From assembly GCF_003596335.1 (NCBI RefSeq), contig NZ_QZCH01000022.1:1-64000 (forward strand): DNA of 64,000 bases, read 5' to 3'. Under the pieces are notes generated by a model that saw nothing but the letters and a program-made list of their open reading frames with translations, was not told the DNA's origin and made no database searches. Shown in pieces: positions 1-8,530 of this stretch. This DNA comes from Motilimonas pumila. GTDB lineage: Bacteria; Pseudomonadota; Gammaproteobacteria; Enterobacterales; CBDFNC01. Position 1 is the first letter of the stretch, and the number at the start of each line of letters is the position of its first letter. The position numbers were made by a program, and so were the translations under genes.

Positions 1-86
1 TGGCGATTTAATCAGATCACACTGAGGGCCTTTTTTCCACACCTTTCAACTACTTTTGCTTAAGATCCTGTGTATGACAGCACCCT

Positions 87-464
87 ATGACAGAAGCCGA
101 GCCGATTCGTGTTAGGTTAATGGGAGTAGGGGATTACTCAGTCAATATTAATGTGATGGCCTATATTTGCTGTCGAGATAACGAAGAGTTTATGGCGATA
201 CAAGAAGACATTCTATTTGCAGCACTGACCCAAGTAGAGCAAGTTGGCGCCAAAATTGCCCACGCGAATCAGTACCAGTTGGTCGACCCTGCGTCCAGTC
301 ACGATCCGAAACAGCAAAATGAAGCGGCGAAAACGGTGGCGCAGTGGCATGAAAATGACACTTATCCGTTTCCAGATTTTAGTTTTGAATATAAATATGA
401 AATCAAAGGCAGCATTATTTATCCGGCTCAAACGTCAGCTGTGCGGCAAACAGCGATGAGCTAA
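87..464 (+). CDS. Stand-alone MscS-type C-terminal cytoplasmic domain, probably a remnant
   Basis: The 125-residue product resembles only the distal cytoplasmic domain of small-conductance mechanosensitive channels. The stretch from about residue 8 (RVRLMGVGDYSVNINVMAY) through AIQEDIL to the late motif PFPDF and IIYP follows the usual order of that family's C-terminus. The pore-lining helix and all membrane segments are missing. In-frame stops at 9-11 and 75-77 lie upstream, so the frame cannot extend into a channel core inside this window. It may be a decayed or truncated channel gene, or a free-standing domain. No function is claimed. Homology to the MscS C-terminus is fairly sure; whether the gene is expressed is unknown. 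Confidence 0.6.
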   Translation: MTEAEPIRVRLMGVGDYSVNINVMAYICCRDNEEFMAIQEDILFAALTQVEQVGAKIAHANQYQLVDPASSHDPKQQNEAAKTVAQWHENDTYPFPDFSFEYKYEIKGSIIYPAQTSAVRQTAMS

Positions 465-472
465 GCAATTAT

Positions 473-496
473 GGTTTTAGTGAGATAACTAAAACC
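473..496. terminator. Inverted repeat between convergent genes
   Basis: A perfect 9-bp inverted repeat, GGTTTTAGT / ACTAAAACC with a 6-nt loop, lies between the convergent ends of the MscS-like gene and the LysR gene. There is no long T tract, so its role as a bidirectional terminator is inferred from position. Confidence 0.45.
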
Positions 497-510
497 TTGA
501 TGACTTTGCT

Positions 511-1452
511 TTACTGATTTATTTTGGGCTCCGGCTGGCCTAACCCATCAAAGTATTGCTGTATAATTTGATGCAGCAATTGGTTTAGCGGAAAACCTCG
601 CTTTGACTGCAAATAGCCACCATTTAATTGAATTTGGCGGGCGTCTTTGGGCATATCGGGCAGTGGGTAGCAGCTGAGCGCTGGGTCATTTTGTGTCATG
701 AAACTGCTGCCATAAGAAATAGCGTTGGAGTTTTTAAGCTTATTCAATAACACGGTTACGCTGTGCGTTTCTAATACTAAATTGGCTTGGTAGCCTTTTG
801 CTATGTATAACTCTTCCATTGGCGAGCGTTTGGCATTGATACCATCAATCAAGATTCGGGTAATCGGCAACTCATGAATCGCTTGCCAGTCACTGCTTTT
901 TTTCAGTACTGGATGATTTTTTTTCGCGATTAAGCAGAGTTTTACCTGTTTTAGCTTATGCTGGTAAATTTCTTGTGGTAGCGGAAAGGCGGCAAAATGC
1001 AGCATATAGTCAATTTGGCCATTTAACATGTCCCCCACGCTTTGGTCTTGCCAATAGGTCATTTTAAAATTGGCATTTGGCAAAACGTCGCGCAGTGCAG
1101 TGAAAATTCCTTCTCCAAATAAATCCAAAATGAATATATTCATCGAGATATTCACGTTGCCGCGAAAGTTCTCCGGTTCAAAGTTTTGGTAAGACTCCAT
1201 GACTTTTACTACAGGTATAAACATTTCATCAGCAGCAATCGCTAACCTGGTTGCTAACTCAGATGGCTCTACCCCGTGAGCTTTGCGAATAAATAACTGA
1301 TCGCCAAAGGTTTCCCTTAATTTTGCCATGCCTCGGCTAACACTGGTTTGAGAAATCCCCAGCTTGTCTGCAGCCAGGTGGGTGTTGCGGGTTTCAATCA
1401 CAGCTTGTAGTAATTTAAGCAAGTTTAAGTCTAAGTCTCGCAACTCTCGCAT
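511..1452 (-). CDS. LysR-family transcriptional regulator
   Basis: This 313-residue protein has the standard LysR layout. An N-terminal winged helix-turn-helix covers about residues 7-66 (DLNLLKLLQAVIETRNTHLA, then SQTSVSRGMAKLRE). A periplasmic-binding-protein-like effector domain follows to the end. The ATG at 1452 matches the usual LysR N-terminus. The gene points the same way as marC but is about 130 bp downstream of it, and no target gene is divergently transcribed next to it, so neither effector nor regulon can be read from context. Length is normal for the family. Confidence 0.9.
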   Translation of the reverse strand: MRELRDLDLNLLKLLQAVIETRNTHLAADKLGISQTSVSRGMAKLRETFGDQLFIRKAHGVEPSELATRLAIAADEMFIPVVKVMESYQNFEPENFRGNVNISMNIFILDLFGEGIFTALRDVLPNANFKMTYWQDQSVGDMLNGQIDYMLHFAAFPLPQEIYQHKLKQVKLCLIAKKNHPVLKKSSDWQAIHELPITRILIDGINAKRSPMEELYIAKGYQANLVLETHSVTVLLNKLKNSNAISYGSSFMTQNDPALSCYPLPDMPKDARQIQLNGGYLQSKRGFPLNQLLHQIIQQYFDGLGQPEPKINQ

Positions 1453-1579
1453 CGCATTTCCTTATAGCGCAGTGTAAGTGTCTGACTTATAGAGTAAGGG
1501 AACTGAAATATTGTTCAAGCTAAGATGATAGAAGAGTAAAAAAAGCAGGCGGTAGCGTCCTTGCTACTAAAGGATAGAG

Positions 1580-2233
1580 TTAGCTTAGCAAAGCATGAAT
1601 TTCTTGGCTGATTTCAGTGATGCCAAGGGTAAAGAATTGCACGCCCATGCAAATTAATAAAAACCCCATGATACGGGTAAATGCTTGAATGCCATTTTGA
1701 CCTAAGAGTTTTAATAATGGGTAGGCCATGCTTAAGGTCAGGGCTGCGATGGCAGCGACCACGGCAAATCCCAGTACCACCCCAGTGTAAACGCTCAGAG
1801 TTTGCAGCTCTTCACCTTGCATTGCCAGCTCAGCGGCTAAACTGATGATCAGTGCCATGGTGCCTGGGCCACATACAGAAGGAATGGTCAAAGGGACCAG
1901 CGCAATCGAGTCTTGTGAGGGTGTTGTGCTAGTACTGTCTGAATTAGGAAATAGCATATTGAAGCCAATGGCCATTATGATAATGCCGCCGCCGAGGCGC
2001 AGGCTTGGAATGGAAATGCTAAACAGTTCAAGTACTGATGAGCCAATAAAAAAGGTGATGCACAAGGCCACAAAGAGGTAACAGCCAACGGTTTTGGCTT
2101 GCGTCACCATGTAAGCTTTGTCTCGCCCTTTACTTAGCCCCAGTAGAACGGTGGCAGCCGCAGGCGGATTCATCATCGGCAATAAGGCCAGTACGGTTAA
2201 GCTGAGATAGGTCAGCATGGTTTCTAAGTTCAT
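1580..2233 (-). CDS. MarC family integral membrane protein
   Basis: This 217-residue, very hydrophobic protein has about six membrane segments. The N-terminal LLPMMNPPAAA stretch and the later PLTIPSVCGPGTMA stretch are the two characteristic half-motifs of the MarC (UPF0056) family. The family sits in the inner membrane and its transported substrate is not firmly known. It is the last gene of a minus-strand run, 21 bp after mgtE, which suggests co-transcription with the chaA-like, dedA and mgtE genes upstream. Length fits the family. Confidence 0.88.
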   Translation of the reverse strand: MNLETMLTYLSLTVLALLPMMNPPAAATVLLGLSKGRDKAYMVTQAKTVGCYLFVALCITFFIGSSVLELFSISIPSLRLGGGIIIMAIGFNMLFPNSDSTSTTPSQDSIALVPLTIPSVCGPGTMALIISLAAELAMQGEELQTLSVYTGVVLGFAVVAAIAALTLSMAYPLLKLLGQNGIQAFTRIMGFLLICMGVQFFTLGITEISQEIHALLS

Positions 2234-2254
2234 AAAAGAGTCCTTATTAATAGG

Positions 2255-3655
2255 TTAAAGTAAAATCATGCTTGCCAGTGTCAGCACACTTAAAAATGAA
2301 ATGGCATCGGTTAACGTGGTCAAAAGTGGGCTGGATAACATCGCGGGATCCAGCTTTAACTTGGCTAACAGCAGAGGTAAAGCGCCACCAATAAGTACCG
2401 CGAGGGTAGATGAAATCATGTAAGCCATGGCAACCAATAAGGGCAGGGCGAGCTGCTCTTCACCGTAAGTGAAATAAGATAACAGCGCCAAGACGGCGCC
2501 AATTAATACACCGTTGACCATGCCTATGGGGATTTCCTTGGCTAATACATAGAGCCAGTCTTTACTGGATATGGTGCCCACGGCAAGCTCGCGAATAGAG
2601 ATAGCCACAGCCTGATTCCCCGCCGCGCCAGACAAATTAGCCACTAAAGGTAAAATGGCGGCCAGCAATGCAAACTGCGCAATGGTAGACTCAAACTGCG
2701 CAATAATGGATACCGCCGCATAGCTCAGGACTACGGACGGCAATAAAAAGGCCAGCCGACGTATGTTGCGCTTTAGGGTAGGCATGGTGCGAAACTCATC
2801 GCCGCCAAAAACGCCTGATTGCTCCAGTAATTGCTGTTTAGATTGGCGATATAAGGCTTCATTGAGCTGCTTAAAACCTACCACTCCTAACTGCAAGCCG
2901 CGACTGTCTACCACGGGCAATACAGGATGGGGGGTATTGTTCAGTTGGCTTCTCAGCGCTTGTAAGTCAGAGTCAGGCTTAATGACCGGCAACGAGGCGT
3001 CCAAGTAATCTTGTAACAAGCTATCTGGCGGCAAGTTAAACACGTCTTTTAATTTCAGACCGCCCAAATAGCGGCCATCTGGATCGTGTAAAAACACATA
3101 ACGCCATTCTTGATATTCGTAATGCTGCTCATCATCATGCAAAAACTGGCTTAATTGCGACACGGTAGCGTGTTGGCTTAGCTTTACCACTTCATTTTTA
3201 CATATGCCGGCCGCGGTATAGGCTTGATAGGTTAAGCTGGCCTCTTCGGCAGCTTTCCAAGTTGATGGCATGGCTTGCTGTAATTTTGTTTGCTGTTTGT
3301 TGGGTAAATCATTGAGCAAAATACGGCGGTCACTGGAGCGCAAATACGGGAAAAGGGTGTTAACACAGTTGTCAGGCAGGGCGCTGGCTAATTGCACCAT
3401 TTCCGTATTGCTGTAGTGATCCAGTAGGTTTGCCGCTAGCTCAGGGCTGACTTTGCTGAGAAATGTCCAAGTGAGCACGCGCTCTTGCAGGGTGAGTTGC
3501 CTTAGCAGCGCTGGCATCAATGTCGGCTCGGCGTTACTTAAAGTGGTGAATATTAACTGCCCATCGTGAGTATTAATGGCAAGTTGTACCTGTAGGTATA
3601 AAGCCGCTGCCGCTGAAGTTTGATGGGCAAGAGGCAGTGAAATAGAGACGGTCAT
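2255..3655 (-). CDS. mgtE: Magnesium transporter MgtE
   Basis: At 466 residues the protein has the MgtE architecture: an N-terminal helical domain (about 20-130), a CBS-domain pair (about 135-265, with VFLHDPDGRYLGGLKL and HPVLPVVDSRGLQLGVVG), and a C-terminal membrane domain of five segments. The membrane domain carries the family motif NLSGAAGNQAVAISIRELA. MgtE is an Mg2+ channel gated by cytosolic Mg2+ through its N and CBS domains. A clear AGGAGT ribosome site precedes the ATG. It lies 22 bp after dedA and 21 bp before marC, as part of one apparent operon. No Mg-sensing leader is evident directly upstream. Confidence 0.95.
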   Translation of the reverse strand: MTVSISLPLAHQTSAAAALYLQVQLAINTHDGQLIFTTLSNAEPTLMPALLRQLTLQERVLTWTFLSKVSPELAANLLDHYSNTEMVQLASALPDNCVNTLFPYLRSSDRRILLNDLPNKQQTKLQQAMPSTWKAAEEASLTYQAYTAAGICKNEVVKLSQHATVSQLSQFLHDDEQHYEYQEWRYVFLHDPDGRYLGGLKLKDVFNLPPDSLLQDYLDASLPVIKPDSDLQALRSQLNNTPHPVLPVVDSRGLQLGVVGFKQLNEALYRQSKQQLLEQSGVFGGDEFRTMPTLKRNIRRLAFLLPSVVLSYAAVSIIAQFESTIAQFALLAAILPLVANLSGAAGNQAVAISIRELAVGTISSKDWLYVLAKEIPIGMVNGVLIGAVLALLSYFTYGEEQLALPLLVAMAYMISSTLAVLIGGALPLLLAKLKLDPAMLSSPLLTTLTDAISFLSVLTLASMILL

Positions 3656-3677
3656 AATAGACTCCTGAATTGATGAC

Positions 3678-4343
3678 TCAGTTGGAGTTTGAGTGGATAG
3701 TGGACTGGCGGCGCTGTTTGGTTAAACGAACAAACAGCGTAATAAAGGCGCTTACCATTAGCGTGACGCTAAAGATCAGCAAGCCTTTGGTGGCTACTTC
3801 TTGGTAGGCCATCACTAATGGGTGGCCCATGAGCCATTGCCCCGCCAGCAGTAAGACGAGCACCCAAGTAAAAGAGCTGGTAAAACTGATTATCACAGTG
3901 CGAGTAAAGCTCAGTTTTGACACTCCCATTAACATGGGGGTAAGCACGCGAACAAATGGGATAAAGCGCGAGATAAACAAGGATGAAAAGCCATACTTGC
4001 TTAGCAGGTGTTGAGAGCGAAGCAGCGCCTTGTCGGGCAAAATGACTTGCAGTTTTGGCATCAATGAGCTGCCTTGCAAGGTGCGCCCTTGAATGTAAGC
4101 CAATAAAGAGCCCACAAACGACGCCAAGGTTAACCACAATAATGCTTGGGGGAATGAGATGGCGTCGATTGCCACAAGGCCTCCCACAAAAAGCACTAGA
4201 CCATCACCGGGTAATGGCAAAAATACAAAGCTTGACTCAAGCAATAATACTGTTGCCAACAATAAGAGTAATAAGTGCAAAGAGCTAAGGGCGAGTAAAG
4301 ACTCAAAGTCTTGCATCCAAATAGCAGAAAGAATGTCTTGCAT
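3678..4343 (-). CDS. DedA family membrane protein
   Basis: The product is an inner-membrane protein of the DedA (SNARE-associated/VTT) family, about 221 residues from the chosen start. Diagnostic features are LPLPGDGLVLFVGGLVA near residue 42-58 and the SRFIPFVRVLTPMLMGVSKL stretch with its conserved arginines. Family members act in undecaprenyl-phosphate or phospholipid translocation and envelope homeostasis; the substrate here is unknown. A longer frame begins at 4373, but that ATG sits inside a strong hairpin, whereas the ATG at 4343 has GGAG at good spacing. I therefore prefer 4343. It lies between the chaA-like gene and mgtE. Confidence 0.88.
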   Translation of the reverse strand: MQDILSAIWMQDFESLLALSSLHLLLLLLATVLLLESSFVFLPLPGDGLVLFVGGLVAIDAISFPQALLWLTLASFVGSLLAYIQGRTLQGSSLMPKLQVILPDKALLRSQHLLSKYGFSSLFISRFIPFVRVLTPMLMGVSKLSFTRTVIISFTSSFTWVLVLLLAGQWLMGHPLVMAYQEVATKGLLIFSVTLMVSAFITLFVRLTKQRRQSTIHSNSN

Positions 4344-4359
4344 GGCTGACTCCAAACGG

Positions 4360-4388
4360 CCCCCTAATAGCATTGAGCTATCAGGGGG
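4360..4388 (-). promoter_or_regulatory. Intercistronic hairpin between the chaA-like gene and dedA
   Basis: CCCCCTAATAG and CTATCAGGGGG form an 11-bp stem (one position a G-U wobble in the minus-strand RNA) plus a closing C-G pair over a 5-nt loop. There is no U tract, so it looks like an mRNA-stability or attenuation element rather than a simple terminator. It covers the alternative upstream dedA start. Confidence 0.55.
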
Positions 4389-4396
4389 GAACGAGG

Positions 4397-5488
4397 TTAA
4401 TCAAACATTAAAATGATGTAGGCGAAAAATAAGATTAAGTGAGTGGCGCCATTGAGCGAGTTGGTGCGCCCGCTACTGAAGCTGACGCTCGTCATTAACA
4501 AGGTGGCAATCAGTAACACAATTTCTGCCGGGCCTAAGCCAAGTTGAATTGGCTCACTCATTACTCCGGAGATAAGCAAAACAGCAGGTACGGTTAGGGC
4601 AATGGTTGCCAGTACCGAGCCGAAAAATAGGTTCATTGCGCGCTGCAGTTGATTGGTAAATGCGGCTTTTACAGCCCCAACGGCTTCGGGAGCTAAGATA
4701 ATTAAAGCCACAATCAGTCCGCCGAGCGCGGCTGGTGCGCCCATTTCCGTGATGCCATCATTTATAGGCAGAGCTAAGCTTTTGGCTAAGAAAATCACCA
4801 CCATCAGGTAAGCCACTAGCATAATGGTATGAAACAGGTTGCTTTGCAGCGGGCCGTGATCTTCATGACTATCTTGGTGGTCCGCATCAACAAAAAAGTG
4901 AGTGTGGCTGCGGGTTTGCACAAACAAAAATACCGCGTAAAGGGCTACCGAAGTCAGTACCAAAGTCCAAGTTAAACCACTAGACATATTGCCAAGGGCA
5001 TTCACGCTGGTAAAGCTGGGTAGTACCAAACACAGCATGGCTAGAGGAATAATGGCAACCAGGTATGCTTTTATGCCTTCTAAGTTATAGGTTTGGGTAT
5101 GGTACTTCATGCCACCGATTAATAAGGTAATGCCCACAAAGCCGTTGAGCACAGCCATGACAACCGCGAACATGGTATCTCTGGCCAGTACCGGGTTAGA
5201 CTCGCCCGTTAGCATCACTGAAGACACCATAATCACTTCGAGTAACACCACGGATAAAGTTAAGATCAAAGTGCCATAAGGGTCGCCAAGCTTGATGGCG
5301 AGGGCATCTGAGTGGCGCACCACAGAGAAAATCGCGGTCATCACCACATAGAGCAGTATGCCCGTGGTTAGCATATAGGGCAGGGGGGCCATGCCACTGG
5401 CAAGTAAGTTGTCTCCTATCATTTTAAAAAATAGAACTGCGATGATGCCAATAAGCATCTTGTATTCTTGCTGTATGAGTTTGAGCAT
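4397..5488 (-). CDS. chaA: ChaA-type calcium/sodium:proton antiporter
   Basis: The product is about 363 residues with some eleven membrane segments and two cation-exchanger repeats. Recognisable family stretches are GDPYGTLILTLSVVLLEVIM with its acidic residue, ARDTMFAVVMAVLNGFVG, and APEAVGAVKAAFTNQLQRAMN in the second half. ChaA exchanges Ca2+ or Na+/K+ for protons at the inner membrane. The ATG at 5488 has an AAAGGCG ribosome site; the longer frame starts with TTG at 5554 and adds 22 residues absent from relatives as I recall them. It is the first gene of the chaA-dedA-mgtE-marC run. Confidence 0.88.
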   Translation of the reverse strand: MLKLIQQEYKMLIGIIAVLFFKMIGDNLLASGMAPLPYMLTTGILLYVVMTAIFSVVRHSDALAIKLGDPYGTLILTLSVVLLEVIMVSSVMLTGESNPVLARDTMFAVVMAVLNGFVGITLLIGGMKYHTQTYNLEGIKAYLVAIIPLAMLCLVLPSFTSVNALGNMSSGLTWTLVLTSVALYAVFLFVQTRSHTHFFVDADHQDSHEDHGPLQSNLFHTIMLVAYLMVVIFLAKSLALPINDGITEMGAPAALGGLIVALIILAPEAVGAVKAAFTNQLQRAMNLFFGSVLATIALTVPAVLLISGVMSEPIQLGLGPAEIVLLIATLLMTSVSFSSGRTNSLNGATHLILFFAYIILMFD

Positions 5489-5617
5489 ATGACGCCTTTT
5501 TAAGTGCCGCCAACGACCGGTTATATCCTTCAACAAGTAAGTTGGACGAAACAAGCTACTGATTCCAATGCTGTAGTCGATGGTGTCAAACTAACGATGA
5601 ATGCAGCTGAAAACCAT

Positions 5618-5683
5618 GAATTAGAGAAATTCATAATTGGGGGAAATTTGATAAGAATCAGCATATTTGAATTTCTCTAATTC
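5618..5683. promoter_or_regulatory. Paired palindromic operator-like sites
   Basis: A perfect 16-bp inverted repeat occurs at 5618-5633 and 5668-5683. Each arm is itself a near-palindrome, GAATT-N5-AATTC. The two sites are centred about 51 bp apart, close to five helical turns, in the divergent promoter region between the chaA-like gene and the outer-membrane protein gene. This looks like a two-site operator; the binding factor is unknown. Confidence 0.5.
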
Positions 5684-5743
5684 GTATCCAAGCGTGGTTG
5701 CGCGCCATAACATTTTCCTCGTCAACAACACGAGGAAATCAAA

Positions 5744-6436
5744 ATGAAAAAAACAACTCGCACTAAAATTACCGTCGGTGTATTAGCATCTGTTATGCTG
5801 GCGACGTCTTTTGCCGGCCAAGCCAACTCGTTGTTCAAGCCTCATGATTTTACTTCTTCCATTGCGGCAGGCTATGGCAGTGAAGGCGCACAATTAGGTG
5901 TGCAAAGCGCGAAACAAATGTCTGATAGTCATGGTCTTGTATTGGCTTATGAGGCGAAAGAAGACTTCGATGTGCATCATTTCTCAGGTGAGCTGATTAA
6001 CCTTGATGGCGGCCTTGGCTACCATTTAAGTTATGAATATGGCCGTCATCACCTGGCCGACGGTGAGCGCTCTCATGAAACTTACTTAGCCACGTTCCAA
6101 CGTTTTGCTCTTGGCAGTCAATGGAGTATTACCCCAGACGTAGGTGCAGGCATACTGACTCACTCACAAGCTTCCAATAATACTTTCTTTGCAAAAGTAG
6201 GCGCTGAGCTAACTTATCAGCCAACCCCAGAGGCTTGGCTAAGTTTTACTCCTAGTTATGCTTATGGCCTTAACACGATGAAATATAAAGACGGCTCGTC
6301 AGACAAGCTCAGAGACTTAGATTATCAAGCCCGCATAGGCTTTTCATTTGCCAATAATCATAGCCTTGAATACAGCTATACCTGGGCGGATAACGACGAT
6401 AATCAATCGTTGATTTCATACCGCTTTAGTTTCTAA
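5744..6436 (+). CDS. Outer-membrane beta-barrel protein of unknown function
   Basis: This 230-residue protein starts with a signal peptide (MKKTTRTKI, hydrophobic core, cleavage near AGQANS). The body is rich in alternating aromatic and polar strands and it ends in YRFSF, with the terminal phenylalanine typical of BAM-assembled barrels. Size suggests eight to ten strands. I do not recognise a precise family; small YfaZ/OmpW-like barrels are the nearest impression. GAGGAAA precedes the ATG. It is divergent from the chaA-like gene across the paired palindromes, so the two may share regulation. The next gene starts about 120 bp downstream. Confidence 0.7.
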   Translation: MKKTTRTKITVGVLASVMLATSFAGQANSLFKPHDFTSSIAAGYGSEGAQLGVQSAKQMSDSHGLVLAYEAKEDFDVHHFSGELINLDGGLGYHLSYEYGRHHLADGERSHETYLATFQRFALGSQWSITPDVGAGILTHSQASNNTFFAKVGAELTYQPTPEAWLSFTPSYAYGLNTMKYKDGSSDKLRDLDYQARIGFSFANNHSLEYSYTWADNDDNQSLISYRFSF

Positions 6437-6445
6437 ACCCCATGG

Positions 6446-6472
6446 CGGCGCCCGGTGTTAAATGAGGCGCCG
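6446..6472 (+). terminator. GC-rich hairpin after the outer-membrane protein gene
   Basis: CGGCGCC at 6446-6452 pairs with GGCGCCG at 6466-6472, directly after the stop codon. No T tract follows, so termination is possible but not shown. Confidence 0.35.
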
Positions 6473-6555
6473 TAATGTATGTCATATCGAAGGCATTCAC
6501 GCTTTATTTGCTGTTGCCTTCATTCATTAAATAAGCAGATACAGTAAGGCAAAGG

Positions 6556-8409
6556 GTGAGCATCATGTTAAGAATCTATCAAACCACGGCAGCAAAATGG
6601 ATTGCATTGGGCCTGTCATTAAGTCTTGTGAGCGGTGTAAAAGCCGATATTTTTAGTCATCCACAACAGGTTTACAATGGCGCAGAGGTAACGCTTGGCC
6701 AGTTTGCCAATGGCGGTTTGGTAAACGCCAGTTATATGGCCAAGTTAAACCAAACCCAGCCCGAGCAAGCTTATATCAAACAAGTGACCGACGGAGTCTG
6801 GGCCATTGTTGGTCACCACTTTAGTTATAAAACCGTAATTGAAGGGGATACCGGGTTGATTATTTATGATACCGGTGACGATCTTGAAGAAGCGCAGGAG
6901 GTGCTGGCGCTGATTCGTCAGCATATCAGTGATAAACCTATTCACACCGTTATATATAGTCATGCTCATTATGCGTTTGGCACTCAGGCTTTTGCTGATG
7001 TATATCAAGGTGCGCTGACGGTGATTGGTCACCCAAAGTTAAACCATAACATCTCTGCAAGCCTTGGCATGGGGGCGGCCATTCCCGAGCTTGCCCCAGT
7101 GTTAACCGCCAGAGCGTTGCAACAATTCTCGGTATTTTTGCCTAGTGAAGGGCCTGACGCTGAAGGAAAATCACCGATAGGGAAAACGCAAGGGTTTGTA
7201 CCCGTAAATACCCCAGTTAGCCATGGCCAAGCCATGACCATAGACGGGGTAGACATGGTGTTTTACACCGCATTTGACAGCGATAGCAATGACCAAGTCA
7301 TTGTTCATTTACCTGAGTCTAAAACGGTGCTTAATAACCATTTATGGCCAACTTACCCTAACTTTTATACCCTACGAGGCTCGGTGTATCGCGACCCAAC
7401 AGTGTGGGCGCAGGGGATCCGCTTGATGCGAGATCTACAGCCCGAGCATTTAATTAACACGCACACACATCCCATTAGTGGACAGGGGCAAATTCAAACC
7501 ACGTTAAACGGCTATTACGATGGCATTATGTACCTTTATGACCAGACTATTCGCGGTATTTTGCACGGTAAAACCCCACAAGAACTACGATATTCCGTGC
7601 AGTTGCCTAAAGATTTGGCCGACATGCCTCACAACCAAATGACTTATGGTGAATTCTCGTATTACCCAAAATATATATATCAGCATGCTTTAGGTTGGTT
7701 TGGCGGTGACGTTGAAAACTTGAACCGAGTGGATCCTGATAGAAAGGCGCAAGAGATTGTAACGGGCTTTGGCGGCGTAGATGCGGTAAAACAAGCGATA
7801 AAAAAGGCACTAGCTGAGCACGACTACGCATGGGCGTCAGAATTAGGCGGGTATTTAACCCGTTATGTGCCAAGTGATGCACAAGCGAAGCAGTTATTAG
7901 CAGACGCATTAAGGCAGATGGGGTATCGCACCGAAGCCTCTATTCCCCGCTCTTGGTACTTGACTCGAGCGCTTGAATTAGAGGGAAAAATTACCTTGCC
8001 ACAAGTCGTTTATGCAAATGCCGAGACAGTGTTTGAGGCAGCCGATAGCACCTATATCAGCCAGTTTAGGGTTCGCCTCGACCCCGTTAAAAGTTATGGC
8101 GCAGACCAATTACTCGCGATTGCATTTACTGACAGTGATGAGACAGCAATGGGCTTACATGTGCGCAGTACAGTAGCAGAATTTATAACCGATGTGAGCG
8201 CTTATTCTCGCCAGCCCGATATTGAAATGCGCTTACCTAAGCGCACTTGGGCGCAATATTATGTGGGGGAAAAGAGTTTGCAACAAATGTTGGCAAGTGA
8301 AAGCGTCACCAGCAGTGATAATCAGCGAGTGGAAGCGTTTTTTCAGTTGTTTGATCAGCTAGATGAGAGTCAAACGCAGTGGCGCAATACAGCGCAGCAT
8401 ACGCGTTAA
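6556..8409 (+). CDS. Periplasmic alkylsulfatase-like metallo-beta-lactamase-fold protein
   Basis: This 617-residue protein has a signal peptide (cleavage near VKA-DI) and the three-part layout of SdsA1/YjcS alkylsulfatases: an N-terminal MBL fold, a helical dimerisation domain (from about residue 395), and a C-terminal SCP2-like domain. The FYTLRGS stretch near 270 is the family's TLRG motif. The metal-site motif is unusual: residues 135-142 read SHAHYAFG, so the Asp and second His of HxHxDH are replaced. Later acidic ligands also look changed. It may use fewer metals or another substrate, or be inactive. The start is GTG at 6556 or ATG at 6565, both with plausible ribosome sites. Confidence 0.78.
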   Translation: MSIMLRIYQTTAAKWIALGLSLSLVSGVKADIFSHPQQVYNGAEVTLGQFANGGLVNASYMAKLNQTQPEQAYIKQVTDGVWAIVGHHFSYKTVIEGDTGLIIYDTGDDLEEAQEVLALIRQHISDKPIHTVIYSHAHYAFGTQAFADVYQGALTVIGHPKLNHNISASLGMGAAIPELAPVLTARALQQFSVFLPSEGPDAEGKSPIGKTQGFVPVNTPVSHGQAMTIDGVDMVFYTAFDSDSNDQVIVHLPESKTVLNNHLWPTYPNFYTLRGSVYRDPTVWAQGIRLMRDLQPEHLINTHTHPISGQGQIQTTLNGYYDGIMYLYDQTIRGILHGKTPQELRYSVQLPKDLADMPHNQMTYGEFSYYPKYIYQHALGWFGGDVENLNRVDPDRKAQEIVTGFGGVDAVKQAIKKALAEHDYAWASELGGYLTRYVPSDAQAKQLLADALRQMGYRTEASIPRSWYLTRALELEGKITLPQVVYANAETVFEAADSTYISQFRVRLDPVKSYGADQLLAIAFTDSDETAMGLHVRSTVAEFITDVSAYSRQPDIEMRLPKRTWAQYYVGEKSLQQMLASESVTSSDNQRVEAFFQLFDQLDESQTQWRNTAQHTR

Positions 8410-8447
8410 GAGGTAACCATCGACCGCGTTTTGAATGTTGAATTTGG

Positions 8448-8476
8448 GGCTAAGTGGATATGGAAATTTCTTAGCC
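8448..8476. repeat. Short inverted repeat after the alkylsulfatase-like gene
   Basis: GGCTAAG / CTTAGCC with a 15-nt loop lies about 40 bp after the stop codon. It is a weak terminator candidate for the plus-strand gene. Confidence 0.25.
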
Positions 8477-8530
8477 TTTACTTTAACTTAGAATTAGTCG
8501 CAGAGAGGGCTGTAAAGCTACGGCAGATAC

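Noticed and set aside
1-63. Open frame reading to a stop at 61-63 at the window's left edge
   Set aside because: Only 20 codons with no recognised motif; cannot be told from chance.
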